Shown piece by piece: positions 8,662 through 16,116 of a stretch of DNA of 64,000 bases. The stretch is from contig CAZPHD010000001.1 in the NCBI GenBank assembly GCA_964586225.1, positions 1-64,000 on the forward strand. Reading direction: 5' to 3'. Source of the DNA: JANJUB01 sp964586225 (GTDB taxonomy: Bacteria > Armatimonadota > Fimbriimonadia > Fimbriimonadales > Fimbriimonadaceae). The notes beneath the pieces were generated by a model. That model worked only from the letters and a program-made list of their open reading frames with translations. It had not been told where the DNA came from and ran no database searches. A program made the position numbers and the translations under genes. The number at the start of each line of letters is the position of its first letter. Within the stretch, counting starts at the first letter, position 1.

Positions 8662-9498
8662 ATGCAAGAGGGCATGGCCAAGTTTGAACAATTTCTGGTC
8701 ACCCTTCCTTCCGGGGTGATCATGGCGATCTGCTTCTTGCTGATCGTCTACAAGATGATCGACGGCGACATCCCTGGGATTCCGGGAATGGTCGCCCTCG
8801 CGAGCATCTTGGTCATGCTGTGGTTCTGCGTATGGCCACCGCATCCCGCCTTACCCGCCGTGATTCTCGTGAGTGTGATCGCGCTCATGGTGACGTTCCC
8901 CTTTGCCGAGCGGGTGCTTCAGGATGTTGAACAGCGGGAATACGACGTGTCGCGACTGGAGCGGGCGTTTGGAGCGCTGCAGCAGAAGTACGACAACCCC
9001 GCGGCGATGTTCGAGGCCGCGAAATGGCTGCACGTCCAGGGATTCCACGCTGACGCGATTGCCATTGGCGAGGCAACGCTCGCGATGCTCTCAACCAAGC
9101 GGGACGATGTGAAGAACGTCTCCATGCGGGATCACTTTCGCGCCGAGGAGCAACTGGTCATGCGGTGGAAGCGCTCGCCCATCGGGCCGGTGCATGCGTC
9201 GGCGTATGTTTGTCCGGCGTGCAAGACGTCGAACGTGCCGGGGACGCTATTTTGTGCGGGATGTCGTCGGCCGTATTTGCTGGACCGGGTGAAGAGCGTT
9301 GACCTGCGAGCGCGGTTCTGGGGCCGGCTGATCTTGACGTGGGGTTTGATTGGCGCGACAGTCGCGGGGGGCGCCGCGATTGGGTTGACGTTTACCGGGC
9401 CGATGCGCTGGGTGGTGCTTGGCGTGGCGCTGTTGGTGATCGGGCTGCTGCTGACGGTCTTGTTCCGTCCTCCGCGCCCAACGCGTGGGGATGCTTGA
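8662..9498 (+). CDS. Membrane protein with cytoplasmic zinc ribbon, unknown function
   Basis: The 278 residues contain about three N-terminal membrane segments (about 12-85), a helical soluble part (about 95-170), a zinc ribbon CPAC-x11-CAGC near 185-205, and two C-terminal membrane segments (about 220-270). The helical stretch (YDNPAAMFEAAKWLHVQGFHADAIAIGEA) looks TPR-like. I do not recognise the family. A GGGGA site 8-12 nt upstream supports the ATG start. It is close to, and probably co-transcribed with, the SnoaL-like gene. Confidence 0.6.
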   Translation: MQEGMAKFEQFLVTLPSGVIMAICFLLIVYKMIDGDIPGIPGMVALASILVMLWFCVWPPHPALPAVILVSVIALMVTFPFAERVLQDVEQREYDVSRLERAFGALQQKYDNPAAMFEAAKWLHVQGFHADAIAIGEATLAMLSTKRDDVKNVSMRDHFRAEEQLVMRWKRSPIGPVHASAYVCPACKTSNVPGTLFCAGCRRPYLLDRVKSVDLRARFWGRLILTWGLIGATVAGGAAIGLTFTGPMRWVVLGVALLVIGLLLTVLFRPPRPTRGDA

Positions 9499-9527
9499 AC
9501 TCGTTATCACAACTTTTTCTGATCTAC

Positions 9528-9557
9528 TTGACAAATCCCATCGCTATTGCCGATAAT
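9528..9557 (+). promoter_or_regulatory. Sigma-70-type promoter of the caspase-like cassette
   Basis: TTGACA (9528-9533) and GATAAT (9552-9557) are separated by 18 nt, a near-consensus housekeeping promoter. Transcription would begin near 9564, almost exactly at the ATG at 9565, which raises the possibility of a leaderless mRNA. The other start (9580) has a purine-rich stretch in front of it. Confidence 0.65.
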
Positions 9558-9564
9558 GGACGTC

Positions 9565-10704
9565 ATGGGGAAGTGGGGGATGCGTTCTTTGTTGCTGGCA
9601 CCATTGCTTGCCGCAACCATTGGAGTTACGCAGGGACCAGGAGGGGGCGGCCCGAGCCCTACGCCAGGCATTTTCATTCAAGCTGGAAATGGGCCAATGC
9701 CTTCCTACGCCGCTGGCACCTGTAACACCATCACTGCCAACATTCTCGCCTATCCGGCTCCTGGCGGAGGAGGTTGCTCGATCATCTTGGCTCGTCTTTA
9801 CCTGGGGAACGATGATGTTGGATACACCATGGTTGACGAATACGTGTGGCCAAGTGGGGAGCCGCTCGTCAATGCCGCTAGCCTTGCCGCAAGATTCGAC
9901 AGCACACACTTCGAACCAGGCTCAGAACTCACGGTTAGGGTCCAATACCTGGACAATCTCAGCCGCTACTTCTACTTAGAGAAGGAGATGCTCGTCAAGA
10001 ACCAAGCCCTGATCGGCAACCACACCTTCTCTTACATTCCTGGTTCCCAGTCGCACGATGAGGTTGAGAGCGCTCTTGGCACCGCCTACGACGTTGTAAC
10101 CTTCGCCTCGGGAAACCTCACACTTTCCAACTGGCAGGCATGGGTCCCGGGTTCCAACTTCATTTGGGTGACAACTCACGGCACTCCAGATATCTACGAG
10201 ATGCAAAACGGGACAGGAGTCTCGGACGGGCCGTCCGGAGATAGTCACAAGACTTGGGTATCCTGGGCGATGGTGGGCCCAACAACTCTGCCTCCCTACA
10301 ATTCGCCTGGGGTGCCGCCGTGCAACTTCATGTTTGTAGATGCATGTGACACGCTGCAGGCTGACTTCAGCGACACACTACACCCACAGTCCAACCTCTA
10401 CATGGGTCATGGTGCCGGGTCGGCCCTCTGGAACCAATATGTAGCTGGTTGGACTGTCGGGCTAGCGGCATCATTATCCGAGGATGTAGCTTCCATTTTG
10501 TGTTCTTTCCTCGTATCGGGCTACACGGCGGAACTTGCCCTGATTGAGTTAATCTATGAACTTGATCAAATGGGCATTGAGGACACTGGCGGAAACCAAG
10601 TTGACTGGACGTCAGTTGGGTACGGTGGCAACGAGAACGCCAGAGTTCGCGGAGTCTATACTGGCTATAGCGGAGTTGAAACTGGATGGTACATCTCTCT
10701 ATGA
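9565..10704 (+). CDS. Secreted caspase-like (clan CD-type) putative cysteine peptidase
   Basis: The protein has 379 residues from ATG 9565; a shorter start at 9580 (MRSLLLAPLL) gives the same signal peptide. A Gly/Pro-rich linker follows, then a beta-rich part to about residue 150. Two hydrophobic strands end in the key residues: NFIWVTTHG with H205 and NFMFVDACDT with C261. A strand-HG then a strand-AC dyad, 56 residues apart, is the layout of clan CD peptidases (caspases, clostripain, gingipains). This is motif recognition only, and the remaining sequence is unfamiliar. It overlaps the next gene by 4 nt and heads a three-gene unit with two PepSY-like membrane proteins. Confidence 0.55.
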   Translation: MGKWGMRSLLLAPLLAATIGVTQGPGGGGPSPTPGIFIQAGNGPMPSYAAGTCNTITANILAYPAPGGGGCSIILARLYLGNDDVGYTMVDEYVWPSGEPLVNAASLAARFDSTHFEPGSELTVRVQYLDNLSRYFYLEKEMLVKNQALIGNHTFSYIPGSQSHDEVESALGTAYDVVTFASGNLTLSNWQAWVPGSNFIWVTTHGTPDIYEMQNGTGVSDGPSGDSHKTWVSWAMVGPTTLPPYNSPGVPPCNFMFVDACDTLQADFSDTLHPQSNLYMGHGAGSALWNQYVAGWTVGLAASLSEDVASILCSFLVSGYTAELALIELIYELDQMGIEDTGGNQVDWTSVGYGGNENARVRGVYTGYSGVETGWYISL

Positions 10705-11633
10705 AGCGTATCGTGCTCACCATGCCGGTTATGATCCTGGCCGCAATTGTTCAGTCCCAAAACGCGCCAAGAGATGTCAGGACACGTGCCTCAATCTTTC
10801 TTAGAGATGCCGGAAGCTCGATAACGATCAGTCGGGTTCAAGAACGGGCGACGGGGGAATGGAAGTTCTACGCGGATGATGGAGCCTCCGTAGCTGTTGA
10901 CGAGTTGACTCGGCGAGTAACATTCTATGCTCGAGGCGGGCAGTCGAAATCAAAGAACATTCGTGATTCTCAGGAGGCCGTCTCGGAAGGACGAGCTTGG
11001 GCCCTCGCCCACGGGATTGCCACCCCTGAAACCGTGACCGTCAAGGCCCATGGTCGAGGCTGGGCCGTTGCCTTCGATGATCCCGAGGTAGATGGCGTGT
11101 CATCGCGGGGTCTAAACAAGCTCAACTTGATGATTGTGCCCAAGGAAGGCGTAATCGCGATGATGCATTCGCCGCAAATGACCTATCCCAGACCTGAGGG
11201 AATAATCACGGCAGCGGAAGCGACCGAGCAGGCAGTGCTCGCAGCGAACAGCCGTCTCAATGGAACATTTCGCGCCCTTGGCGAGCCGACGCTCAGTTAC
11301 TCGGTTCCGCTTCGAACCCGGTTTGAGTGGACCGATCCCTCCATTCCGTTAGAACCGCGTTCTCGAACAGCACGGCTGCACTACACCGTGCTCTTGAGTG
11401 ACCGCGTAGCAGTAACGGTCGATGCGTTCACGGGAAAGATCGTAAAGGGTGGCGGAATCAAGCAAGATGATCCGGCCGCTGCGATCTTGAGCAATCCCAC
11501 AACTAGTCATGCATCAGCGGCCGAGGCGAACGAAGCTGGGACTCGGACCCAGGGTCCGATGCTCGCCTTTCTTGCAGTGTCAGGCCTGGGCGTGGCGGTT
11601 GCCATCGGTCGGATGCTAAAGGGGCTCAAGTGA
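10701..11633 (+). CDS. Secreted PepSY-like protein with C-terminal membrane anchor (paralogue 1)
   Basis: The start MKRIVLTMP (10701) overlaps the previous stop (ATGA) and gives 310 residues with a signal peptide. The body resembles tandem PepSY/YcdB-like domains: helix SEGRAWALAHG, strands, then AFDDPEVDGVSSRGL, a second helix TAAEATEQAVLAAN, and a last strand VTVDAFTGKIVKG. A single membrane helix near 285-303 with a basic tail (GRMLKGLK) anchors it, leaving the domains outside the cytoplasm. The following gene is a paralogue with the same order of elements. PepSY domains often act as peptidase propeptides or inhibitors, so control of the upstream caspase-like protein is plausible but unproven. 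Confidence 0.55.
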   Translation: MKRIVLTMPVMILAAIVQSQNAPRDVRTRASIFLRDAGSSITISRVQERATGEWKFYADDGASVAVDELTRRVTFYARGGQSKSKNIRDSQEAVSEGRAWALAHGIATPETVTVKAHGRGWAVAFDDPEVDGVSSRGLNKLNLMIVPKEGVIAMMHSPQMTYPRPEGIITAAEATEQAVLAANSRLNGTFRALGEPTLSYSVPLRTRFEWTDPSIPLEPRSRTARLHYTVLLSDRVAVTVDAFTGKIVKGGGIKQDDPAAAILSNPTTSHASAAEANEAGTRTQGPMLAFLAVSGLGVAVAIGRMLKGLK

Positions 11634-11637
11634 TCAG

Positions 11638-12582
11638 ATGAGCGCGACTGGCTTTTGCGCTTGCTCAATGAAGCCATTGGGATTCACAGTTGCTCTTGTT
11701 CTTTCCAACTCGGTCCTTTCCTTCGGTGCGACAGAACAAGCCAGGGCCGAGCAAGTAGCGGCAAAGTTCCTGAGGGAAGCTTGCGGTGTCTCGAGCCCGC
11801 TTCATATGAAGCGATGGGGTCTACCGTGGGTCTTTGTGACCGAGGAAGGCACAAGGGTCGATGTCGATCGCAAGACTTACGATGTCGTTTCCTACCACCT
11901 TGACGGAGTACCCTCGACTCAATGGGCCTGGGACCAGGATCGCACAGTCGCGATTGCCGATCGTTGGATGGCGGCCCGGGGATGGGACCTCGGGGAACCC
12001 AAGGCAGTAATAGAACGACGGGGCCATGTAAATGTTGTGTACGACGAACCCGTCGTGAACGGGATATCAACGGGTGGTCTTCGAAGCTTCATCGTTCAAG
12101 TTCGGGAGGACGAGGTCGTCGGCTATACCCAACCGCCGAGCGTGAAGTTCATAGATGCTCGTCCAAAGATCTCACGAGAACAAGCAACTGCAACTGTCAC
12201 CACCATGGCCGCTCATTTCACATTGGGATCGCCAATTCTCATGTACGTCGTGACCGACAGCACGAAGGTTGTCGATGGTTCCTATGTCGCCGATGTCGCA
12301 TATGCCTTCCCCGTAAATGAAAGGGAGCACAAGTCGTACGAGTACGGCGGCATCGGTGTTCTTGTTGATGCCATGACAGGCGAGAGGATTGATGGGCGAC
12401 CCATCTATGGTGGATTACCCTTGCTCAACTATAAGTTGCCCGTTATCTACCGTGAGAAGCGTAGCTATCGTCCAACATGGCCGCGTTGGTATCTATTAGG
12501 TAGTGCGGTGATCACAGTCGCCTTCGTCGGTTATGTGGGCTATCGGTTCACGAAGGCTCGTCGCCAGAAAGTCGCGGCGTAG
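11638..12582 (+). CDS. Secreted PepSY-like protein with C-terminal membrane anchor (paralogue 2)
   Basis: This 314-residue paralogue of the preceding gene begins 4 nt after it. A second possible start, MKPLGFTVAL (11668), also yields the signal peptide. Corresponding blocks are YDEPVVNGISTGGL, helix SREQATATVTTMAAH and LVDAMTGERIDG, followed by a membrane helix (about 285-303) and the tail RFTKARRQKVAA. The C-terminal coding region overlaps the convergent pafA 3' end by 35 nt. Duplication within an operon suggests two partners with similar folds, possibly with different ligands. Confidence 0.55.
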   Translation: MSATGFCACSMKPLGFTVALVLSNSVLSFGATEQARAEQVAAKFLREACGVSSPLHMKRWGLPWVFVTEEGTRVDVDRKTYDVVSYHLDGVPSTQWAWDQDRTVAIADRWMAARGWDLGEPKAVIERRGHVNVVYDEPVVNGISTGGLRSFIVQVREDEVVGYTQPPSVKFIDARPKISREQATATVTTMAAHFTLGSPILMYVVTDSTKVVDGSYVADVAYAFPVNEREHKSYEYGGIGVLVDAMTGERIDGRPIYGGLPLLNYKLPVIYREKRSYRPTWPRWYLLGSAVITVAFVGYVGYRFTKARRQKVAA

Positions 12583-14014
12583 GGTCGAACGGGTCCGACA
12601 GGTCCTCGTGCTGGTGGCGGCCCGTCGAAACGCTGTTCCACTCGAACAGATAGAACCGTGGCCCCTTGCGATCCAGCACTTCCCGAACGAGTTGCCCACG
12701 CCGAAACGCCCGCGTGTTCTTCGGCGGCTCGGTCATCGCGTCCACGATATCTAGATCCGAAACCACGCGCCGCGCCGGTACCGCCCCAAACAGGCTCTGC
12801 GCGGGGTCGATGTTGTGATACTCCAAGTCCACCGAGTGCAGGGCGTCGTCGCTCCATTCCAACCCTTCCGCCGCCCGGTACGCCTCGACAATCTGCCGCT
12901 TGGCCACCCAATCCACTCGGTCACCGAGCTGCATGGGATCGCGCTCCAGACCATCGAGCACCGACGCCCACTCGTCGAGTATCCAGTCCGTTTGCGCGCA
13001 CTCGCCCCGATACACCTGGGCCGCTTCGAGATAGATCCGTTGCAGGTCCACGGCGCCGATCGTGTCGCCCGACATCAGCCGAACGGGCCACCGATACGTC
13101 GGATCGCGAGAGACCTCGCGCAAGGCGACAATCGGGTGATCCAGAATCACCTCCGGCCCGAGCCGACCCTCCTCGAGCAGCCGAACCACCAAGCACGTCG
13201 TGCCGATCTTCAGCGCGTAAGCAAACTCGTTCTGATTCGGCTCGCCGAACAGCAGATGCAGCCGCGTCGTCAGCCCGTCGAAGCTGTAGTAGTGCTCCCA
13301 CTTCGGGTTGATGAGCGCACGGTTGAACCGCACTCGCGAGGCCATCCCCTTCAGGATGTGGTCGGCACGCTGGCTAAGCTGGAACTCGACGGTGTCATCC
13401 GGGACCACGCCATACACGTGCGACACCCAGATGAAGTCAATCGGGTTCTCGCGGATTTCTCGCTCGGTCGGAAGGCCCCCTTCGGCGGTCAAGCGATGGC
13501 CACCTACCCGCCCCACGCCCGCGAAGATCTGGCGCGTCACCAGGAACGGATAAAGCTGATGCGCGACCCGGTTCAGCAGGTCATCCTCGGCAAGGATGAG
13601 GTAGTTCTCGTGGCAACCGAACGTGTGGCCGCCAAAGTGGTCCACGCTGTTGTTGTAGACCGAGACGACATCTTCGAAACCGAGATCTTTGATCGCGCGG
13701 ACGATCATGCGCTGCCCCGCACGGTCGTTGGCGACGAGGTCCTTCAGGTCACGACACTCGGCGGTCGCATACTCCAGGTGGCTGCCAACGGCGTCCACAT
13801 AGAGCCGCGCGCCATTGAGCAAGAATCCGCCCGAATGCGACGGTTCAAACACGTCATCACGGGAGTGCAGGTCGATCAGCCCGAGTCGCTGCTCGAACAC
13901 GCGATCCTTGATCATTTCCACCGCGGCCTCGGGGTTGCCTAGCTCCGGGTCAGCGACCAGGGTGCCGAACTCGGTCTCGACCCCAAAGATGCGATCGCGG
14001 GGAAACTCGTTCAT
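12548..14014 (-). CDS. pafA: Pup--protein ligase (PafA/Dop family, PafA-type)
   Basis: The 488 residues carry the carboxylate-amine ligase fold with the ATP/Mg motif GVETEFG near the N-terminus, then LLNGARLYVD, GSHLEYATAEC and the loop FGCHENYL. The GSH-EYATAEC and YGCHENYL-type blocks resemble PafA more than Dop (which reads HPEYSAPEC and YGSHENYL). PafA joins the deamidated C-terminal Glu of Pup to substrate lysines, marking proteins for the 20S proteasome. No Pup, Mpa/ARC or proteasome gene is adjacent. Outside Actinobacteria this pathway is sporadic and includes Armatimonadota. Its 3' end overlaps the convergent PepSY-like gene by 35 nt. Confidence 0.85.
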   Translation of the reverse strand: MNEFPRDRIFGVETEFGTLVADPELGNPEAAVEMIKDRVFEQRLGLIDLHSRDDVFEPSHSGGFLLNGARLYVDAVGSHLEYATAECRDLKDLVANDRAGQRMIVRAIKDLGFEDVVSVYNNSVDHFGGHTFGCHENYLILAEDDLLNRVAHQLYPFLVTRQIFAGVGRVGGHRLTAEGGLPTEREIRENPIDFIWVSHVYGVVPDDTVEFQLSQRADHILKGMASRVRFNRALINPKWEHYYSFDGLTTRLHLLFGEPNQNEFAYALKIGTTCLVVRLLEEGRLGPEVILDHPIVALREVSRDPTYRWPVRLMSGDTIGAVDLQRIYLEAAQVYRGECAQTDWILDEWASVLDGLERDPMQLGDRVDWVAKRQIVEAYRAAEGLEWSDDALHSVDLEYHNIDPAQSLFGAVPARRVVSDLDIVDAMTEPPKNTRAFRRGQLVREVLDRKGPRFYLFEWNSVSTGRHQHEDLSDPFDPTPRLSGDEPS

Positions 14015-14050
14015 TGGCTCATTCTACGGTCTTCGCAGTAAACTCGCGCC

Positions 14051-14752
14051 ATGGACAAGGTGTTTCCTAACGCTTCGGCCGCGCTCGACGGACTGCTCTT
14101 CGACGGCATGACGATCATGTCGGGAGGTTTTGGCCTCTGCGGCATCGCCGAACACCTGATCGTCGCGCTGCGCGACAGCGGCGTAAAGGACATCACGGTC
14201 ATCTCCAATAACTGCGGCGTCGACGACTTTGGGCTCGGGTTGCTCCTCCAGACCCGCCAGATTCGCAAGATGGTGAGCAGCTATGTGGGTGAAAACGCCG
14301 AGTTCGAGCGGCAGTATCTCAGCGGCGAGCTGGAGCTGGAATTCAACCCGCAAGGCACCTTGGCCGAGCGCATTCGAGCGGGCGGCGCGGGCATTCCCGC
14401 TTTCTTCACCAAGACCGGGTACGGCACGCTCATCGCCGAAGGCAAGGAAACCCGGCAGTTCGATGGCGAGTGGTACGTGATGGAAAGCGCGCTGCGTTCC
14501 GATCTCAGCATCGTCAAGGCTTGGAAAGGCGACCGGGCCGGCAATCTCATCTACCGAAAGACCGCACGCAACTTCAATCCGATGATGGCCACCGCGGGCA
14601 AGGTGTGCATCGCCGAGGTCGAGGAGTTGGTCGAAGTGGGCGAGCTGGACGGCGACAACATCCACACGCCCGGCATCTTCGTGGACCGATTGATTGTGGG
14701 CACGAACTACGAAAAGCGCATCGAACGACTCACGACCCGTCCGCGCGAGTAA
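14051..14752 (+). CDS. scoA: 3-oxoacid CoA-transferase, subunit A (without adjacent subunit B)
   Basis: The 233 residues match subunit A of succinyl-CoA:3-ketoacid CoA-transferase: FDGMTIMSGGFGLCGIAEHL, the glycine-rich CoA site, then SNNCGVDDFGLG, YVGENAEFERQYLSGEL and KAWKGDRAGNLIYRKTARNFNP. Subunit A alone is inactive in this family because the catalytic Glu lies in subunit B. scoB normally follows at once, but here a Y-family polymerase begins 9 nt downstream. Subunit B must be encoded elsewhere, or the protein has another partner. Confidence 0.9.
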   Translation: MDKVFPNASAALDGLLFDGMTIMSGGFGLCGIAEHLIVALRDSGVKDITVISNNCGVDDFGLGLLLQTRQIRKMVSSYVGENAEFERQYLSGELELEFNPQGTLAERIRAGGAGIPAFFTKTGYGTLIAEGKETRQFDGEWYVMESALRSDLSIVKAWKGDRAGNLIYRKTARNFNPMMATAGKVCIAEVEELVEVGELDGDNIHTPGIFVDRLIVGTNYEKRIERLTTRPRE

Positions 14753-14759
14753 ACTGCGC

Positions 14760-14785
14760 AAATGGTAGACGATTCTCTACCATTT
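14760..14785 (+). promoter_or_regulatory. Perfect inverted repeat across the polymerase start codon
   Basis: Arms AAATGGTAGA (14760-14769) and TCTACCATTT (14776-14785) are perfect complements around a 6-nt spacer. The ATG (14762-14764) lies inside the left arm. In RNA this is a 10-bp hairpin hiding the start codon; in DNA it is a 26-bp dyad that could bind a repressor. Control of a mutagenic polymerase by either route is an inference. Confidence 0.55.
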
Positions 14786-16027
14786 GAGCGAGACGACCGC
14801 CGACCGCTGCGGATCCTGTTTCTGGATCTGAACTCCTACTTCGCGTCATGCGAACAGCAGGAGCGTCCCGAGTTGCGCGGACGGCCCATCATTGTCGTCC
14901 CGCTTGAGAGCGACACCACCTGTGCCATTGCCGCGAGCTACGAGGCCAAGCTGTTCGGGATCAAGACGGGCACCAACGTCGGCGAGGCAAAGCTGAAGTG
15001 CCCTGACCTAGTGGTGGTGCAAGCGCGGCCGCCGGTGTACGTTCGCTACCACGAGCGCATTCTCGAAGCTGCCGACACCGTGTTGCCGGTCGAGAAGGTG
15101 TCGAGCATCGACGAGATGTACTTCCGGTTGATCGGCAGTGAGTGCGACCCGGCGAACGCGATCGAACTGGCCCACCGGATGAAGCGGGCGCTCCGCGATC
15201 AGGTCGGCGAAGTGATGACGTGTTCCGTCGGGATCGCGCCGAACGCATTTTTGGCAAAGCTTGCGAGCGACCTGCAAAAGCCAGACGGGCTCGTGGTGCT
15301 TCAGCGCGATGATCTTCCGGATCGCATTGCGCATCTCGGGCTGACGGAGATCGCGGGCATCAACGTGCGGATGAAGGCGCTGCTGAACGCAGCCGGCATC
15401 TTTCGGATTGGTGATCTATACGGGTGTTCGCGGCAAGACCTGAGGGCGGCGTTTGGATCGGTGATTGGCGAGCGCTGGTGGTATCTGTTGCGGGGCTACG
15501 AACTGATCGACGCCGAATCGCCAACCAAGTCGCTCAGCCACTCGCATGTGCTACCTCCTGAGTTACGAACAGAAGACGGCACCCGTGAGGTGATGCTACG
15601 CTTGATTCAGAAAGCCACAGCGCGGCTGCGGGCGAGCGCGCAATGTGCCTCGTTCATGGCGGTGCACGTCAAGGGGATTGAGCGCAGTTGGAAGGCACAT
15701 GTCCGACTCGACGCCACCAACGACACGGTGAAGATCAACGACCAGTTCTTGCGGATGTGGGCGTCGCGCGACTTCGAACGGCCACTGCGCGCGGGGGTCG
15801 TGTTCACCGATCTGTCGGCGGCCAAGGACGTGACGCCGAGCTTGTTTGACGAGGAACCGCAGCGCGATCTTCTGAATCAAGCCGTGGATGCGATGAACCA
15901 GAAATTCGGCAAGAACTCGGTGTTCCTCGCCGGGATGGAAGGGGCGAAAGACACCGCCGATGAGAAGATCGCGTTCAACAAGACGTGGTTGTTTAGCGAG
16001 GGCAAGGGCGACCACGACGTGCCGTAG
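14762..16027 (+). CDS. Y-family translesion DNA polymerase (DinB/UmuC-like)
   Basis: The 421 residues contain the Y-family palm residues D22 (FLDLNSYFASCEQ), D117 and E118 (SSIDEMYF), then SVGIAPNAFLAKLASDLQKPDG, a helix-hairpin-helix region (LTEIAGINVRMKALLNAAGI) and a little-finger domain. The N-terminal block DLNSYFASCEQ is closer to UmuC (DVNAFYASCEQ) than to DinB (DMDAFFA), so the subfamily is left open. It extends damaged templates with low fidelity. The gene lies 9 nt after scoA, with an inverted repeat over its start codon. Confidence 0.88.
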   Translation: MVDDSLPFERDDRRPLRILFLDLNSYFASCEQQERPELRGRPIIVVPLESDTTCAIAASYEAKLFGIKTGTNVGEAKLKCPDLVVVQARPPVYVRYHERILEAADTVLPVEKVSSIDEMYFRLIGSECDPANAIELAHRMKRALRDQVGEVMTCSVGIAPNAFLAKLASDLQKPDGLVVLQRDDLPDRIAHLGLTEIAGINVRMKALLNAAGIFRIGDLYGCSRQDLRAAFGSVIGERWWYLLRGYELIDAESPTKSLSHSHVLPPELRTEDGTREVMLRLIQKATARLRASAQCASFMAVHVKGIERSWKAHVRLDATNDTVKINDQFLRMWASRDFERPLRAGVVFTDLSAAKDVTPSLFDEEPQRDLLNQAVDAMNQKFGKNSVFLAGMEGAKDTADEKIAFNKTWLFSEGKGDHDVP

Positions 16028-16031
16028 TGGC

Positions 16032-16082
16032 GGGTGGTCCGAGCTTTTTCGTTGTGCCTTCTGAGCGCTGGAAAGACCACCC
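16032..16082. terminator. Inverted repeat between convergent genes, possible bidirectional terminator
   Basis: Arms GGGTGGTC (16032-16039) and GACCACCC (16075-16082) flank a 35-nt spacer that contains a T5 run. The element fills most of the gap between the polymerase and the convergent DUF4015 gene. The long loop makes it a weak candidate. Confidence 0.3.
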
Positions 16083-16116
16083 AGAGACCTCATGAGCTGC
16101 GTCAAGATTCGAACCC

